In this document: positions 11,001 through 24,400 of the stretch, in pieces
Layout: the number at the start of each line of letters is the position of its first letter
Numbering within the stretch: the stretch's first letter is position 1
NCBI GenBank assembly: GCA_029207755.1
Contig: JARCOQ010000011.1
Location: 25,485,712 to 25,549,711, forward strand
Length of the DNA stretch: 64,000 nt
Direction of reading: 5' to 3'
DNA from: Chamaea fasciata
Lineage: Eukaryota; Chordata; Aves; Passeriformes; Sylviidae
Translations under genes and position numbers: made by a program
Notes under the pieces: model-generated
Databases searched by the model: none
Told to the model about the DNA's origin: nothing
The model's input: the letters and a program-made list of their open reading frames with translations, nothing else

Positions 11001-14000
11001 ATGTTGGAGTGGGATGTTTGAGAAATAAATGCCCTAAGTCTGCATTGCTCAGACTGTGGCCAGAATTTGCAATGCCTGGTGTTTCCACATCGTCTGTGGT
11101 GAAGCACAGTGAGAGCTGATGGATGCCAGCACGAACTGCAAAGCTGACATAGGTGGCAGAGGCAGATCAACAGGGACATTTGCACCAATGCAGTTCTCTG
11201 CTCTTATGAGGAGACACAAAACAGTGACAGGTGCAGCATCTGCCAAATTGAATTGTTTGTAGTGTGGCAGCCAGGAATATACCTCAGTTTGCTCAACAAC
11301 GAGAAGCGTTTAAATAAAAAAAAGGAGCATTCAAAAGAAGATCAAAAATACCTAATTACCATTCGAACAATAAGCTACAATGCTGAAGTGTTTCATTATA
11401 AAATGAACAATAAAACTTCTGTGTTTTGTGTTTAGGGACAACTTGGAAAATCAAGAGTTCTGAGACAGAAAAATCAAACATATTGAAGGCTTTTGTGCTG
11501 CAATTCTAGAGGAAATGACAGTGCCTATTGTTGATGTCTGTGTTGTGAAGATGTGAGTCTGATGATTAGGAGGCAGCGGTCCCTGCCAAATAATATTAGA
11601 GCACTTTTTTATACAGAAGTATCAGAACTACTCAGATGATTCTGATCACACCATTTCTCATCGCATTCAGGTCTGGGCTAAGTGGAAAATAGAGAGGTGG
11701 AGTCAAAATATCCTGTCAGAGAAGAACACTTTTACTTGCTGCTTACACTAATCACAATATATGGAGGCTCAACAGCTTGACCATGACTCAAGTGTGTGGG
11801 AGAATTGAGTAGAGTCACATAAGATTAGTAAGTGGTTCCTTCATTCTGGCTGCTGCTATATTCATGCTGGAATACACTGCAACACTGTAATGCTTTTCAT
11901 TTAAAAAAGTTCTCTGACTGTCATAGTTCAGTCTGAGAAAAGAGTGGGGGAAAAAACTCAAAGGATTTCTCACCTACTCACAGAGAAATTTTGCTCATTA
12001 GCCTTTGATAATTGCACTGTGCAGTGAGAACAAAAAAGCCTCAATGTAAGGCATTTTTTTGGCAAGTGTAGAAGTACATAATTTCCTGTTTTAAATGCAT
12101 CAAGCCAAATTTGAACCACTTTCAGTATTTATACTGAGACTAGGAAGGCAAAAGGTGTCTTGGCTGAATGGCTCCACTTTAACCTTACGTGTTGGAGAAC
12201 TATCTATAAAGGTGGTGATTTCTGAACAAAAGGATTAATTGAGTTAATAATCTGAACAGTGAGGTAAAGAGTAATTTACAGTTATAGCTAGTGTGAAAGC
12301 CCTGTTGTTTCTTTAATTGTGGTATTGACTGACACTGCACTGCTATAAGTTGTCCTGCAGGAAGTATGTACACAGGCTTGAAAGTTTAGTCTGTTTTGAT
12401 TGAGACAAAAAGAGACCTGACTTTCAGAACTTCACTGGTCTGTAAAACAACTAAAACATTTTCCAGTTTTCTCATTCTCCAGCAATGAGAAAGATTGTGT
12501 GATTTGATACACATTTTAAAAAAGAATATTGAAGTTATACTTCCATTTAATTGAGCCATTAATCCTAGAAAATTGGCTCCCACATGTAACCTGAAACCCT
12601 ACCACATTCTTCTACTTATTTTCTGATATCGCCAACTGAACATATATCACAGAAAATAAATCTGCTTTCTTGTTCAAAATATGAGCAATTTCAGGAGAAA
12701 ACACCAAGTTGAAGAGAAACCTGAAGGAAAAAAAGAGAAAACAGTAACTGCAACAGATAAATAAAATGCCTGACTCTAACTAATAAACTGGGGAACCTGA
12801 GTACAGTGTTTGACAATAATATAGGAACTATAATTTGGCTCACAAACCTCTCAAGAAGCAGTAAAAACTGGAATGTGTTTTCTCTAGGAGACGCTGGGTA
12901 TGTTGTTGACCTCATCATTCTAAGATGTTTCTTCTGTGGATATTCAGAGCACACAGCACTTCACCTGAAATCCCTCGCTCTGATTGCTGGAGTGTTGCAC
13001 AGCTATTTTCTTGTACAATTGAAGCTATGCAGAAACCGAAGCGCAGATCCCAAGCATGGCGTTGTAAAGGGTCCTGGGGAAACAGTCAGGCAATAAAATG
13101 TGCACTGCAAACGCTGAGTGAGGCAGTGAAAAGTGGCCCGTTGTCCTTCTGCTAATACTCCCCAGGCCATCTGTAAGTGGCCTTTATGAACCACCTGTCA
13201 TTTAGGCAATGGTTAGTTCACTAATTAGTAGGATGGTCACCAGACCGTGCTGCTGGACAGGCTTTTTCTGTTAATGCCTGTGTGCAAAGAAGGCAGAGCT
13301 CTTGGGTTTCCAATTGCAAGGTAATTCTTGACAGAAAGCAGAGTGCTGGAAGCTTTTCTCATAAAACCAGGCGCAGAGGGCACAGGCACTGACAAGCCAG
13401 TCATCCCAATAAGTGAATTTTAGGGCTGAGAGTTGGAGGTTTTGGTGTTTTGAGCGGGGTTTTAGCTTGCAGCCTTCAGGGATGCTGCCAGTGAGCAGCG
13501 TGGGGCAGTTGCACCCCGGGGTTGGTCGGGCTGGCAGCAGGGTCAGCTGAGGAAGGAAGGTTTGTGGTGATGCTGGAAACAAAATTGGTTCCTTCATTGC
13601 ATTCTAATGACCTACATGATTTTGCTTGGCACATGGCTTACCTTGGATCCACCCAATTGCTCCTGATCTTGGCCAGATCTCAGTTCCTTCCTTTGTCTCC
13701 CATGACTTTGATTCTCCTTTATCATGTCTGACGGGCAAAGGATGGGTTTCTTTCCTGCTCATTTAATGCTGGATAAGGAAAGGTATTCAGGCACCTAAAT
13801 TTGAAGAGAGATTGAGTATGTTTACAAGTCTGGCACCTGGTTTTTCTGTCAAAAACCAGAAAAATTTCCATACTTTTGGTGAAATTACGTCTGCCTTTCA
13901 GGACAAGACACCTGCATTGATTTGATTGTTAGGTAAGGTCATTTAAACAACATTAAAATATATGTGCCTTTACTGATTTTGTGTGCTGTGAATTGCCCTA

Positions 14001-16735
14001 GGACTCCAGGACTGACTCTTTAGCTGTGATGGACATCTGGGAAATTTCCTGTATCTTTCAAAGAACCCATGTCAATTTATATTAGCAGGAGATTTGGTCT
14101 TTAATTATTTTCATAATGGAATATTAGCTCTGAATACAAAGGTCCATAAATACCATCAGTAGGTGGGGGTGGGGGGTCCAAAGATATTGGAATTGTCCTT
14201 TCCTGTCTGTGTCTCTGTATGCAGAAGTGTCTCACTAAATATTTCTCTAAATGTGCATGGAAAATTTGAGCAGCAGATAGAATCTATAGTGGAAAGACAG
14301 TTGTGTATTTTCATGCAGAATTGATGACTAGTTATGGGAGGCAGAATTACCAACTCTAGAGAACACAGATGTTAACTGGCATAATGCCCTCTTGATGCAA
14401 ATAAATACATTAGATGCTATAAAAGATTTTAAAACAGGAGAGCTCATCTTGGCAGGAGATATATTTGCTGGATTTGTGCTATTCATTTTGTTTTATAGAA
14501 TTGCTGTGGATTTGGAATAGACTATTTGAGGAGCTTCTAAATGCACCAGTGGAACGAGACTTTAAATTCATTTTATTTCTGATGTTTTGTGAAGGGAAAA
14601 AGCAGGCTTAATTTGTGCAAAGACACTTCACCTCCCCTAGTACCCCAAAGTGTCTGAGCTACATGCCTGGTAAAACTAAGCAGTGACATTATGACAGAGT
14701 GATGAAAGGCTGGACAACTGCTCAAACATGCAGAGCTGTTGGTGTGTCTGGAGCACTGCAGAAGGGAGTTCTCCCTTCCCATTCAGAAGCTGGGCTATTT
14801 GCATTCTTCCTCCATCATCAATATTCCTTATGAGCAAAATATCACTGTTATCCCCACCAAGTTTTTACTACCTGTCACTCAAAGTCTTGCTTTGGTTCCC
14901 ATGTGATTATTTGAATTTCTTCCAAGTAAGACCTGGCAGAATACAATGTGACCCATCTCCTCTTAGAGCTCTTCTTTTGTGACAAAAATAGAGGAGATTT
15001 TTTTTCTAAGGCCATCTTTGCATCCTTTTATAAGATGACGAACGTGGGCACCTATTTAGGGCAACAGATTTGAAGGTCAAAAATCTGTTTACAACTGCGG
15101 GGAAGTATTGCCAGGGTAGTTTAAGGTGATGCTATACATGCTGTTTGCAGTGGGTTTTTGTTGTATGCATTATTTTTATGAGGACAGTGAAAGGGACCCA
15201 CACCTCAACTGCCCACTTCTGTACCAGGGTATGAGAGCAAGCCCAGAGAGAGAGAACTGGAGGAGATGGACACTGGTTTGATTTGTGACAGCATTTCCTG
15301 TCTTTGAGCTGTGCCATTCATTGGGATGAGCAGAGCAAAAGGCAGAAGGGTTTTTCCCTCTCTCCTAAGTGGCTGTCACACTCCATAGCAGCTGCTGTTA
15401 CGTCTTGCAGTAATTTTTTTTCCAAGACAGGTCCCTTTTAACTTCCTGATCTCATTTTTCATTTTTCAAGTGTTTTGAAGCATTTTGCCACCCCCTATTG
15501 TCCCTCCTGTTTTCCCTGATGTTGGTAGGTTTTCCTTTCGTTCCCTGCTGTTGTTTTATGAAGCCTTTGTCTCCTAATAGTTGTCTGACTCCAATACCTG
15601 CTACTGTGAGCTCCCTTGACTACTGTCTGCATTTCTGTGTCACATCAATCCTGCAATGTGACAGATGCAAATCTGTCTAAAATAACCTGTGCATGATGCA
15701 TGCAACCTGAAAATAAACATTTATTTCAGGTGTCAGGTGCGTCATACCTGCAAATAACCTCATTTATCTAGACACGTTTATTTTAATGCTTATTGTATAA
15801 ATACCAGTATCTCAGCATACTCTACAATACCATCTGCCACTTGCTCTTCTATTATGCATAATTTAATGTAGTCCTACATTACTCCGAGTTTTTATGTTGC
15901 TGGGTTCATGCATAGCTACAGCCTTCGACAAGGATACAAGTGTGGTATGAAGATTACAGAAAATATTACACTGAGGTTTAAGTGGTGCTTTTGGGGTGGA
16001 GGACGTTAATTCAGACAAGGTATCTGACACTTGCAGTTTCGCAGTGTGGATCGCTGCAGTGTTTCTCCAAACTTGTTTCGAATCTTCTCAGTAATTTAAA
16101 TAACCAAAGGTAAAATGACAGAATTGTATGATAAGAAATGCAGGTATGTCCCACTCACTGATTTTCCAGTTCTTCCCAGGCTAGACAACTCAATTCATGT
16201 ATTCAGGTGAATTAACCTATGACTTCCTGGATTGCTGGAGTGTTTCCGTGGGCCGTTATCACTGACAGGGCACTGAAATGGCTGTATTTGATTGTGCTGC
16301 TAACGCCTGGCTCTTGAAGAAGCCAGTACACACAGTAAGGAGATAGAGCAAGCCCTGCAGTAAGATGTCATTAACCAGTATTAATTTTTCCTGCTACCAC
16401 AACTTGGTTTAACTTTCGAAGCCCGAGATTACTTACACCTTTGTTTCACATTCCAGGACACGCTCAGGTATTTCCATTAACTCCAGATTTTTCATAGCAT
16501 GGTGATACTATATTAACACTCTGAATAATAAATATTTACAACAGCTAAAGCTTGGTGCCTGTTTTTAAGGAAAGCATTGAGTCTTCCAAGTCTAACCTCT
16601 AATTATGAGTTGTTTTGGTTGCTGCATGCCCTTCCTCTGGCATGTCACTGCTCTTCCAGAAGTCCTCAAAGACAAATGTTACAAGCTGGGAATGGGATGT
16701 CGGGAAGTTCCTGCGGTCTGAAAATAAGCTGAATC
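8084..16735. other. Long unique non-coding stretch, no gene seen
   Basis: About 8.6 kb of AT-rich unique sequence. Open frames are all under about 110 codons, overlap in conflicting strands and show no domains. A palindromic RFX-type site at 10,135-10,148 is listed separately. Short A and T runs occur at about 10,184-10,198 and 10,983-10,996. No CR1 tail, LTR, tRNA or processed gene copy was recognised. Confidence 0.5.
10135..10148. promoter_or_regulatory. Perfect palindromic RFX X-box-like site
   Basis: ATTGCCATGGCAAT is an exact 14-base palindrome that differs from the optimal RFX palindrome (GTTGCCATGGCAAC) only at its two outermost bases. RFX dimers bind such inverted half-sites. The AT-rich context to the right (TAAA/TTTAGC words) resembles an enhancer more than a promoter. 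Function is inferred from the motif alone. Confidence 0.4.
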
Positions 16736-16984
16736 TAGTGAAAGGACAGGAGGACACAGCCTGCAGGCTGTGCCAGGGGAGGTTCAGGTTGGACATCAGG
16801 AGGAATTCCTTTATGGAAAGCGTTGTTGAGCATTGGAATGGGCTGTCCAGGGAGGTGGAGTTACCATTCCTGGAAACGACTGGGTGTGGCACTTTTAGAC
16901 CCACAGTTTTGCGGACAAGGTGGTGATCAGAGGGACTCGATTATCTTGTGGGTCTTTTCCAACCTGAGTGATTCCATGATTCTG
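16736..16984 (+). mobile_element. CR1 LINE, 5'-truncated 3' end
   Basis: This carries the diagnostic order of the CR1 3' region: an ACAGGAGGACACAGCC-like start, GGTTCAGGTTGGACATCAGG, CATTGGAATGGGCTGTCCAG, a CACTTTTAGACCCA segment, GGACTCGATTATCTTGTGGG and the TTTTCCAACCTGAGTGATTC tail with a final degenerate ATTCCATGATTCT. CR1 is the dominant LINE of birds and inserts as 5'-truncated copies without poly-A. The 101- and 103-codon frames across it are remnants or chance frames, not host genes. It cannot move by itself. Confidence 0.93.
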
Positions 16985-19779
16985 AATTAAATCAGTTCCT
17001 GCTGACTTGAACACCTCTCACTTCTTTTCATACCATTTTGCCTCTCCGTTGGTTCTGGTGATGTGGTCCGAGGCCTGAGCTAAAATTCAAGAGCTTGACT
17101 GAGGACAGGACTGCCATGAGCTGCATCAGGGCATGGAGCCCTCCCAAGAAATCCCACCCCAGAACTCACCAGCTGGCTCTTCCTGACTGGGCTTTTCAGC
17201 AGTACTTGTGCTCAGCCAACCTCCATCAATTCTGAAGCACTTTGTGCTTGATCACTGGTAATTTTTCATGTTTAAGATAAAGTGGTTCTCACTGCCCCCA
17301 TTTTGCGATCAAAAAAGTGATTTTTAGAGGAATTTGAGAACACTTGTGCTTTTATTCGTCAGTATCACAACGAACTTTATTGTTGAAGCAGTGGCCAAGG
17401 TCTCTTCCTGGTTTTGATACAGAAAGGGCTGATTGGATGCAAAAAACCCCACAGTCTGTGGAACTGGGGAGTAAGACTTCAGAACTCCTATCCTCATTGA
17501 CCTCAGCAATGCCTTTCAAGACTCCATTAGTAAGTATGAGTCTGAGAAATGCGTTAGCAAATTCAGTGCCAGCTAAGCAGTGGGTAGGTTTGGCTGATCT
17601 TGGAGCCCTGATCTTTTTAGAGAGAAGCTGTATATATTGAGCAGATTTTTCAGACCAGAGTGTGAAAACTCTGGATATTAAGGTGCTCAGTTGTGAATTA
17701 CACTTGGCTCTGCTGCTGCTTTCCTAAAAGATTTTTTTTTTTTCTTTTTTGTCATCCAGAGCTCCATGTTGCTTTTCATCTCAGTTATACAGTGGATTGT
17801 GTGGATAATGTGGAGACTGTATAAAAAGAAAAGACGGTTCCAATATGCAAAATTGAATTACGGTGCATCTACAGTGGCTGGGATGCAGTGTTTTAGCACA
17901 GCTGTTCAGTCAGGATATTTCTTGAGGAACATGATATGGAACAGAAAAAACATCAACTTACCTGGAACAATATTCATAGAAATGTAGCTAGTGCAAAGTA
18001 GTGTAATGGTTGCTACCACAGATGCTGAACTCCTCTTTCCCCCTCCATATTTAAGTGTGGTTTTTTGGACATGATGCATAGTTTTTCAACTAAAGTAAGA
18101 AAATACCATGCTTTTGTATACTTAACTACAACATAGAATCTTCTAAGGCTGAAAATTACTCTGTGCAGCATTGATGAAAGCTGTTTAAGTGAAATTGCAC
18201 GAAGCATTGTAACTATAATGAAGAATCAGAAATTATACATAAAAGTAAGAAGAATGGTAAGCTGATGTTCCTTGTTGTTTTATCCTTTTCTTTTTATTTC
18301 TAAATTTAGCACTTGAAATTGAATTGAGTCTACACCCAAAAGGCAAAACACAAAGGTTTGATGCACAAGGAACATTAAGGGACTGTGCTGGAGTGTCCTT
18401 CTGTGGGTCTGTATCTCTCACTGACTGCTTGTATCACCTATGAAGGACCATCACATTTCTCAAAGTACAGAAGAAGAGAGAACTAAAGCAAGATTTCCAG
18501 TGTATTTGTGTTTTGTTTGAAGTGATGTCACAATATACCCTCTCATTTTCAAGGGAGTGCCGTTTAAGGAGACACTTGTCTTTATATTCTGATTTTGTGT
18601 TAAACAACTCAGGCAGAGGAGCTGGGCTAAGACATTTAACATCATGTTCCTTATGGTCTTTCAGGTGGCATAGGAGGGTTTCACTGGTGTGCATTGCAGA
18701 AGTCACACTCACAAGTTTTGCATCGTCAAGGGCAGGATCTCTCTGAATTTTTCAAAAATGTTGAGTATTTACCAACCTCAAAAAATGGAATTTATTCTGG
18801 CTTTGATAATTGACTTAATTGGAGGTTGCAGCCTGTTTTCTACAGGAAAATGAATCTAATTTTACTTAAAATAGAGAGAAATTTGCTCTTCTCCCGCTTT
18901 TTTTGATAGGGTGCTTGACTACTGTATACCCCTTATGGGAAAATACTTTGCTTAAGTTCTATTTTTATCTCCTGTTTGTTTATTTTTAATTACTACTCCA
19001 GTACCCTGGGATTCACCATCGATCTTCATCTGCCTACACAATTATCCCTAGCTCGCTGAAGGGTTTGTTTATTTTTTAAGTTACATGAGTTATATGTGCT
19101 CTGTTAAGGTTATTTGTGTGTGTGCCTAAGTACCGGTAACAGGAAGACTCTGATTTACAGGGAGGAAAGATGAATTGATATTACTGGCGTTATGAGGGTG
19201 TAACTCAAAGAGAAGATATCTGAATGCTGTTGCTGTCTTGGGGTGATTTTCCTCCTAACAGCCTCTAGGGGAAATGCACATCATGGAGTGAGATGTTCCT
19301 GCCCCAAGGTTACCTAGGGAACGCTGTAACATAAAATGTGGGAGGTTAATGCCTTTAAGAGTGTTTTAAATGCACTGAAGTTCTTTGCACAGCAACTCCC
19401 ACTAGCTTGAGAAGTATTTCATACATTTATGAAAATGAATCTGCAACTTCACAGGAAGAGACAGTTCTTACTTCTCACCGTACTGGAGGGTCTACTCTGT
19501 GTAGGTTTTGCATTATCACTTAAAAATGAATTCCACCATTCTGTTTTAAGTTAATGAAGTCTTATCTTTGATCAGTAGATTACTGTAATTCAGCTGATAT
19601 AACCTAAGGTTCTGTCCCAAAATTAATTTCTCTCCATCTACAAAGAAATTACTTTTCCTGTATAAGCAAATGGTGAAGGCATTTTCTGTCCCAGTTAAGG
19701 CAAGATTGGCAGCAAAACTCTATACTTTTCTTCAGCTCTGGATGTAGTTGATGTATTTTGTCCTAACTTTTAAATACAT
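16985..19779. other. Unique non-coding sequence, no gene seen
   Basis: AT-rich unique sequence between two CR1 tails. A T tract lies at about 17,732-17,752. An imperfect RFX-type word (GTTACCTAGGGAAC) lies at 19,310-19,323. No other recognisable element. Confidence 0.5.
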
Positions 19780-19903
19780 GAAAATGTTCAAAGCCAGGCT
19801 CTGAGCAACCTGGTCTAGTGGAAAATGTCCCTGCCCGTGGTGGAGGGATTGGGTGGGGATGACTGACATTCCTTCCAACCCAAACCACACTAATTCTGTG
19901 ATG
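19780..19903 (+). mobile_element. CR1 LINE, short 3' tail fragment
   Basis: The segment reads ATGTTCAAAGCCAGGCTCTG, then GAGCAACCTGGTCTAGTGGA, TGTCCCTGCCCGTGG and CCTTCCAACCCAAACCAC with a decayed ATTCTGTGATG end, which is the standard last ~120 bases of a bird CR1. About 20 bases are missing after the CAGG motif compared with other copies. The 78-codon minus-strand frame across it is chance. Confidence 0.92.
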
Positions 19904-21104
19904 TACAAATTTGTCTGGTGTTGAAAGGGGTTAAATGTGTGCCTCAAAAGGGATGATCTGTGGCTCACAAGGGGGCGCCTGCACCCAGTGGCTCTCCCTG
20001 ACAGCTGACATTGCCCTTGAATTCATTTTTGCCATGCATTTACTGGAAGCAACTTTAGTCTATAAATGTTGGACATTTTCCATGGAGGTACAGGAAAAAA
20101 AACTTCACTGAGATTAAAAAAAAAAAAAATTCAAGAGAAACCTTAACTTGCAACCAATAGCAATGTCCAAAGCTAAGAAACCAGGGAGCAACCATGATGA
20201 TGCTCCAGTTAGCAGGTTACAGGTTTGTGTTGGGGTACACGTGGACATGAGTGATGACCCAAACCTGGATGAATTGGCACAGTTTATAACACGATTGAGA
20301 CTCGTGGCCATGGCCCTAAAACCTCAGTGGGATGAGGTCTCCCCTTGTCTGGGTGCCCTGTGTGTTTGCCAAGAGATCTGGTCCTTCTCATTCCCACCGT
20401 CTGGAGAATGTGCGGTGTACCCACCACAGCCTTGGGGTGGGGAAATAGGGGTGGGAAAGGCTGGAGGCCCTCAGGGAGGGGTGTGCTCCTGACAGCACTG
20501 CCGTAATGGTAATTTCAGGTTTGTGATTAGGCTGAAAGCTGCTCTGAATCTCTCCTGTGTACTTGCTTTCCGAAACTGAGACCATTTCTAGAAGGCCTGA
20601 CAAAGAATGTTGATCATTGAATCATCCTGTAAAATTCGAGAGAACTGTAATTATAAGCAGTAGGGAAAATCTATAGAAAAGAGATAATTTCCCATTAAAT
20701 TCAACGGGGCATTTGTCAGCTGATATAAATCAGTGAGTTTATTGATTCAGTGGAGCCTGTTTGCACAATATAAGGGTTCAGCCCCACTGGGTTTGGGAAC
20801 AAATTCCGTAGAACCCATTCCGTGTCAATTCTATTCATTTTTGTTGTGTTCAATATGACTAATTGCTGCTGTTCCCCCAGTGTGAATGGACCAAAGGGCT
20901 CCTGTCAGAGCCTTCTGCTGGAGTGACTTACTCAGGAGAGAGAGGAGCAGTGACAGATCCTGCAGCTGAGCAGGGAGGGCCGGGGGGATTTGTTGTCAGG
21001 AGCAGCATCCCACGTGAAGGCAAGTCCCTGCTAAGTGAACCCTGAGCTGGGTTCTCCTTCCTCACTGCATTGTGCGCTGCCACAGAGCTCCAGTCTCACC
21101 GCAG
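19904..21104. other. Unique sequence with one unassigned open frame
   Basis: Starts with a CTCF-like site (listed separately). A plus-strand frame of 114 codons runs 20,148-20,492, downstream of an A tract at about 20,117-20,129; its protein has no domain I recognise and there is no convincing splice-site pair or promoter around it. I therefore do not call it a gene. The rest is ordinary unique sequence. Confidence 0.45.
19965..19978 (+). promoter_or_regulatory. CTCF-like binding site
   Basis: TCACAAGGGGGCGC agrees with the CTCF core (CCASYAGRKGGCRS) at 12 of 14 positions, including the invariant AG and GGGGGCGC block. CTCF binding marks loop anchors and insulators in vertebrates. The site starts about 60 bases downstream of a CR1 tail but lies outside the repeat. 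Occupancy is unknown. Confidence 0.45.
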
Positions 21105-21465
21105 GCTGTAAAAGGTCTGCGTGCTGCACAATTAATCTAAATTACGGGCGCGTTTTGGAATATGTCACGCCGCATCGTTTGAGCCATCACACAAACAATG
21201 ACTGCAGTTCAGGTAGAGTTCACTCCCAAAGTTTCCACTGGCCCTAAGTAAAAACCCTTAAATTTTGTAAGGGAAAGAGCGGTGCAGACCCCTTTATTGT
21301 CTCTAGCGCATAAAGCCTGAAACAATTACAATTACAGCTTACTCTATAAATCCATTTCTCCTCATTCTCCGCAATTCTCAGATTTCCTTATGCTCCCCTG
21401 ACTCAGGGGAAATATTCATTAGGAAAGCACGTACAGTTTCCCTAAGTATATCAAGTTTGAATTGC
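21105..21465. promoter_or_regulatory. Candidate conserved non-coding regulatory element
   Basis: This stretch keeps unusual CpGs in an otherwise AT-rich setting (ATTACGGGCGCG, GTCACGCCGCATCG near 21,140-21,175) and is dense in transcription-factor-like words: ACAATTAATCTAAATTA, AACAATG (SOX type), ACAATTACAATTACAG and TATTCATTAGG (homeodomain TAAT/ATTA type). It has no repeat similarity and no coding frame. Retained CpG plus clustered homeodomain words is the look of deeply conserved vertebrate enhancers, but conservation was not measured. Confidence 0.35.
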
Positions 21466-24400
21466 TGAAGCTGGTGGCTGGCTCCCTTCCACACAGTTTG
21501 TAGGGAATTTTTAAAAGAAAACCCAAGAGCTGATCATGCAACTAATCCAGATTTTCATTCTTTCATCCTAAGCGAGGGGGAAAAAAAAATGCTGACAATT
21601 GAAGTGCCTCCCTTAATTCCCTTCTCCAGTATATTACTGTGGGGCACGACAGTTTCTGCTCCATGCGAGTGCTGCTTCAGGCTGTGCTGAAGGGATGCAC
21701 GGCCCTCTAAAAGCCATCCATTCTCCCAGGGCATGAGCCTCTATGCTTGAGGGAACGTTTGACACTCTTGGAGCAGCAGTGCTGGAGGGGGGACAATGGA
21801 GGAGATGGAGAGTTGGGGTTCGCTCAGGCTGCTCCTTTCGCACCACTGAAGGACAGCTCCAGACCAAGGCTGTCGTAATCTCCACTGAATCATGAGCTTC
21901 CACCCCACATCAGCATTTCTGATTGATACTGCCTTGAATTTTCTACATTTTCCCCTTTCTTTTTCGTCTTTTGCTTAGAAATAAGTACGATTCCTTCAAT
22001 ACAAAGGGAGTTTAACTTCTCTTTCAGTCAGAGCTATTTCACAGGTGAAAAAAACCAAAGATGGGGAACCTGCTGGTACAAGGTGACTCAGAGTTATGGG
22101 TGACTTTGCATCTGCAAAGACGCCACTGAGCAGATTTCGGGCTGCTGCCACCCCTGTGAAGGGCCCATGGTCGGTAACACCTCACGCTCGGGCACTCGGG
22201 TTCAGGACGAAGGGAACACAGCTGGGAGATGTGGCCAGGCCAGCCTGTGGTAACAGGGACATTGGCTTCCCATTTGTTGCTAGACAGGGTCTTTTTGTGG
22301 TTCTTTTTGTGGCCCCGCGCTGTGTTAACGGCGGTGAGCAGCTGAACTCAAGCGTTGCTGTTCTAATTCTTTCTCCAGCAGCATTTCCCCATTCCTTTAC
22401 CACTGCACTGTCTATATGCCCCTCTTGCAGATGTCCTACCGTCCATCACATCTCACAGTTAAGAACAAGGAGCCAGAGTGCACAGAGAAGGTTTGCTTCC
22501 CCCGCTGTGGGAGGCAGAGCACCCTTCCCTTTCCCTCGAAACACAAATCCTCCAACTCCAGCAGTTAAACTGCAATCCAGAGCACTAACGTTTGGATTTG
22601 GAAGCATTTTGCATGCACAGATGGGGCTCCACAAGGTGCAAAGCTGTGAAGAATGTTGTAAATTGTCGAGTCAGGTTAAATTTAAAAAGTGAAAAGGGGA
22701 GGAAAAAAAGCAAAACTGAGGGAAGTGAAGGAAGAGGCTCCAGATGTGGGTCGGATGGGATCTGATTGTGTTCCAAAGTTTTTTCAAGGCAAGCAGGGAA
22801 AAGTCAAGCCTTCAGGCAATGTTTTTTGAGAGCTCCAGAGGGGATGAATTAGGGCCAGTGTGTTTCGGAGGCACATCCTGCCCATGGGATTCATCTGCCG
22901 GGGGAAGCTGGAGGCCCATCCCAGCAAACCTCCTTCACAGCTGCCCTGTGCTGAGGTGTGCCTGGATGCTGGCTGTGCCCGACTCTGAAGCAGGGAAGCA
23001 GGAAGGGATGGAGGGAAGGGAGGATTACTGCCAGGGGCTGCAGACCATGCTGGGCTTTGTAGGGCCGTGACTCCCTTCTGCTCCCCGTTGATGTGGTGGC
23101 ACCCCAGCGTTGGGCAGGTCCCAGGCTGCTCCCGCGAGGAAGGGAGCCCAGGGCTCACCCCTTGCTTTCTCCACAGCTCTGTGTCCTGAATGAAGGTGAA
23201 AGTAATTGGTAGTCTGTCCCTCACATCTCTCTTTAATACTGCAGTAATTCCATTTTTGCCAAGCTGTGTACTTTTATCTTCCTAAGGGATCTCAAACAAG
23301 CTTTTAATTTTCAGCAAAACCTTTGCAGATCACCTCTAAGATCAGGGTCGGAGCTAATTTTTTTTTGATGTCATGCCTGAGGGAGATGGACTGGGTGGGG
23401 TCATGGTCTGGGAGGTTTCAGGAGAGCTCCTCATGTCTTGGGTGCTCGAAGGTGGTGCACAGCACAAAACTAGGTGGGAAGTGCAGCTCTGTTCATGCAG
23501 CGAGTTCAGAAACTACTGAAACACAGTTGTAATGAAGCAATATTGTAAGAAAAATAAGGAACCACGGACCATGCCAGGGACCTGGTTTTCCTCTCCAGCT
23601 AGGAAAACTCGGTGGACTTTCCTAGTTTCATGACAGCACTGATAAGAATTTGTTTCTTCCCTCCCTTCCTTCTCCTGGTGCTGCACTTTTATCGCTCAGG
23701 TTGGCATGTTGTGCAAACCTAGGAGCTTGCCTTGGCTCTGGGCTTGGTGTTCGGTGTCCTTTGGTGGATGCCGTAATCCATCCTGCAGAGGGTTACGGGG
23801 AGCCCCAGCGTCCCTCCCGAGTCACTCTGTCCTGTGATTTGGTGGAGTCTGGGAAGATAAGAAATGTAAAAAGGAAATGAATCACAGAGCTCTCAGGGAG
23901 ATGTGAGGTTAGGACAAAACAACCAAACCACCCCCTCCCCACCCAAACCCCATCCTACTAAAAAGAAATCCCTAACGAACAAAAAATCCGGAAGAAGACT
24001 CCAAAAACTTTTTGGTTGGTGATGTACAGGGGGAAAAAATAGTGTTGTAAATGTAACTACTATGATTCAGGCAACAAAAGTGGTGAGAATTATGTAGAGC
24101 AGAAGAGATTTTAAGTTGGAAAAATGTGATTGAGTTAAGAGGAAGAAAAATTAGGCTGCATCTCATGAGAAAATAGACTAATTGTGAAATCCTCTACTAC
24201 ACTTAGATCTGGGCCCCTTGGGAAAAATTGGAAGAGAGCGTTTCTTGGCAGTAGAAGCCCCTAGACAAAACAGCAGTGCTTTAGGAATGGGTTATGCATA
24301 GCTGCAATGTAGTTCATCAGCAGCAGCCCCATTCCTGCGCTAACAGGAAAGAGGCAGCTAATTCATCAGTTATAACTTTAGTGTTCCGCTGCTTCCATGT

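Noticed and set aside
16599..16926. Frames of 101 (minus) and 103 (plus) codons
   Set aside because: They fall across a CR1 3' end, which is non-coding.
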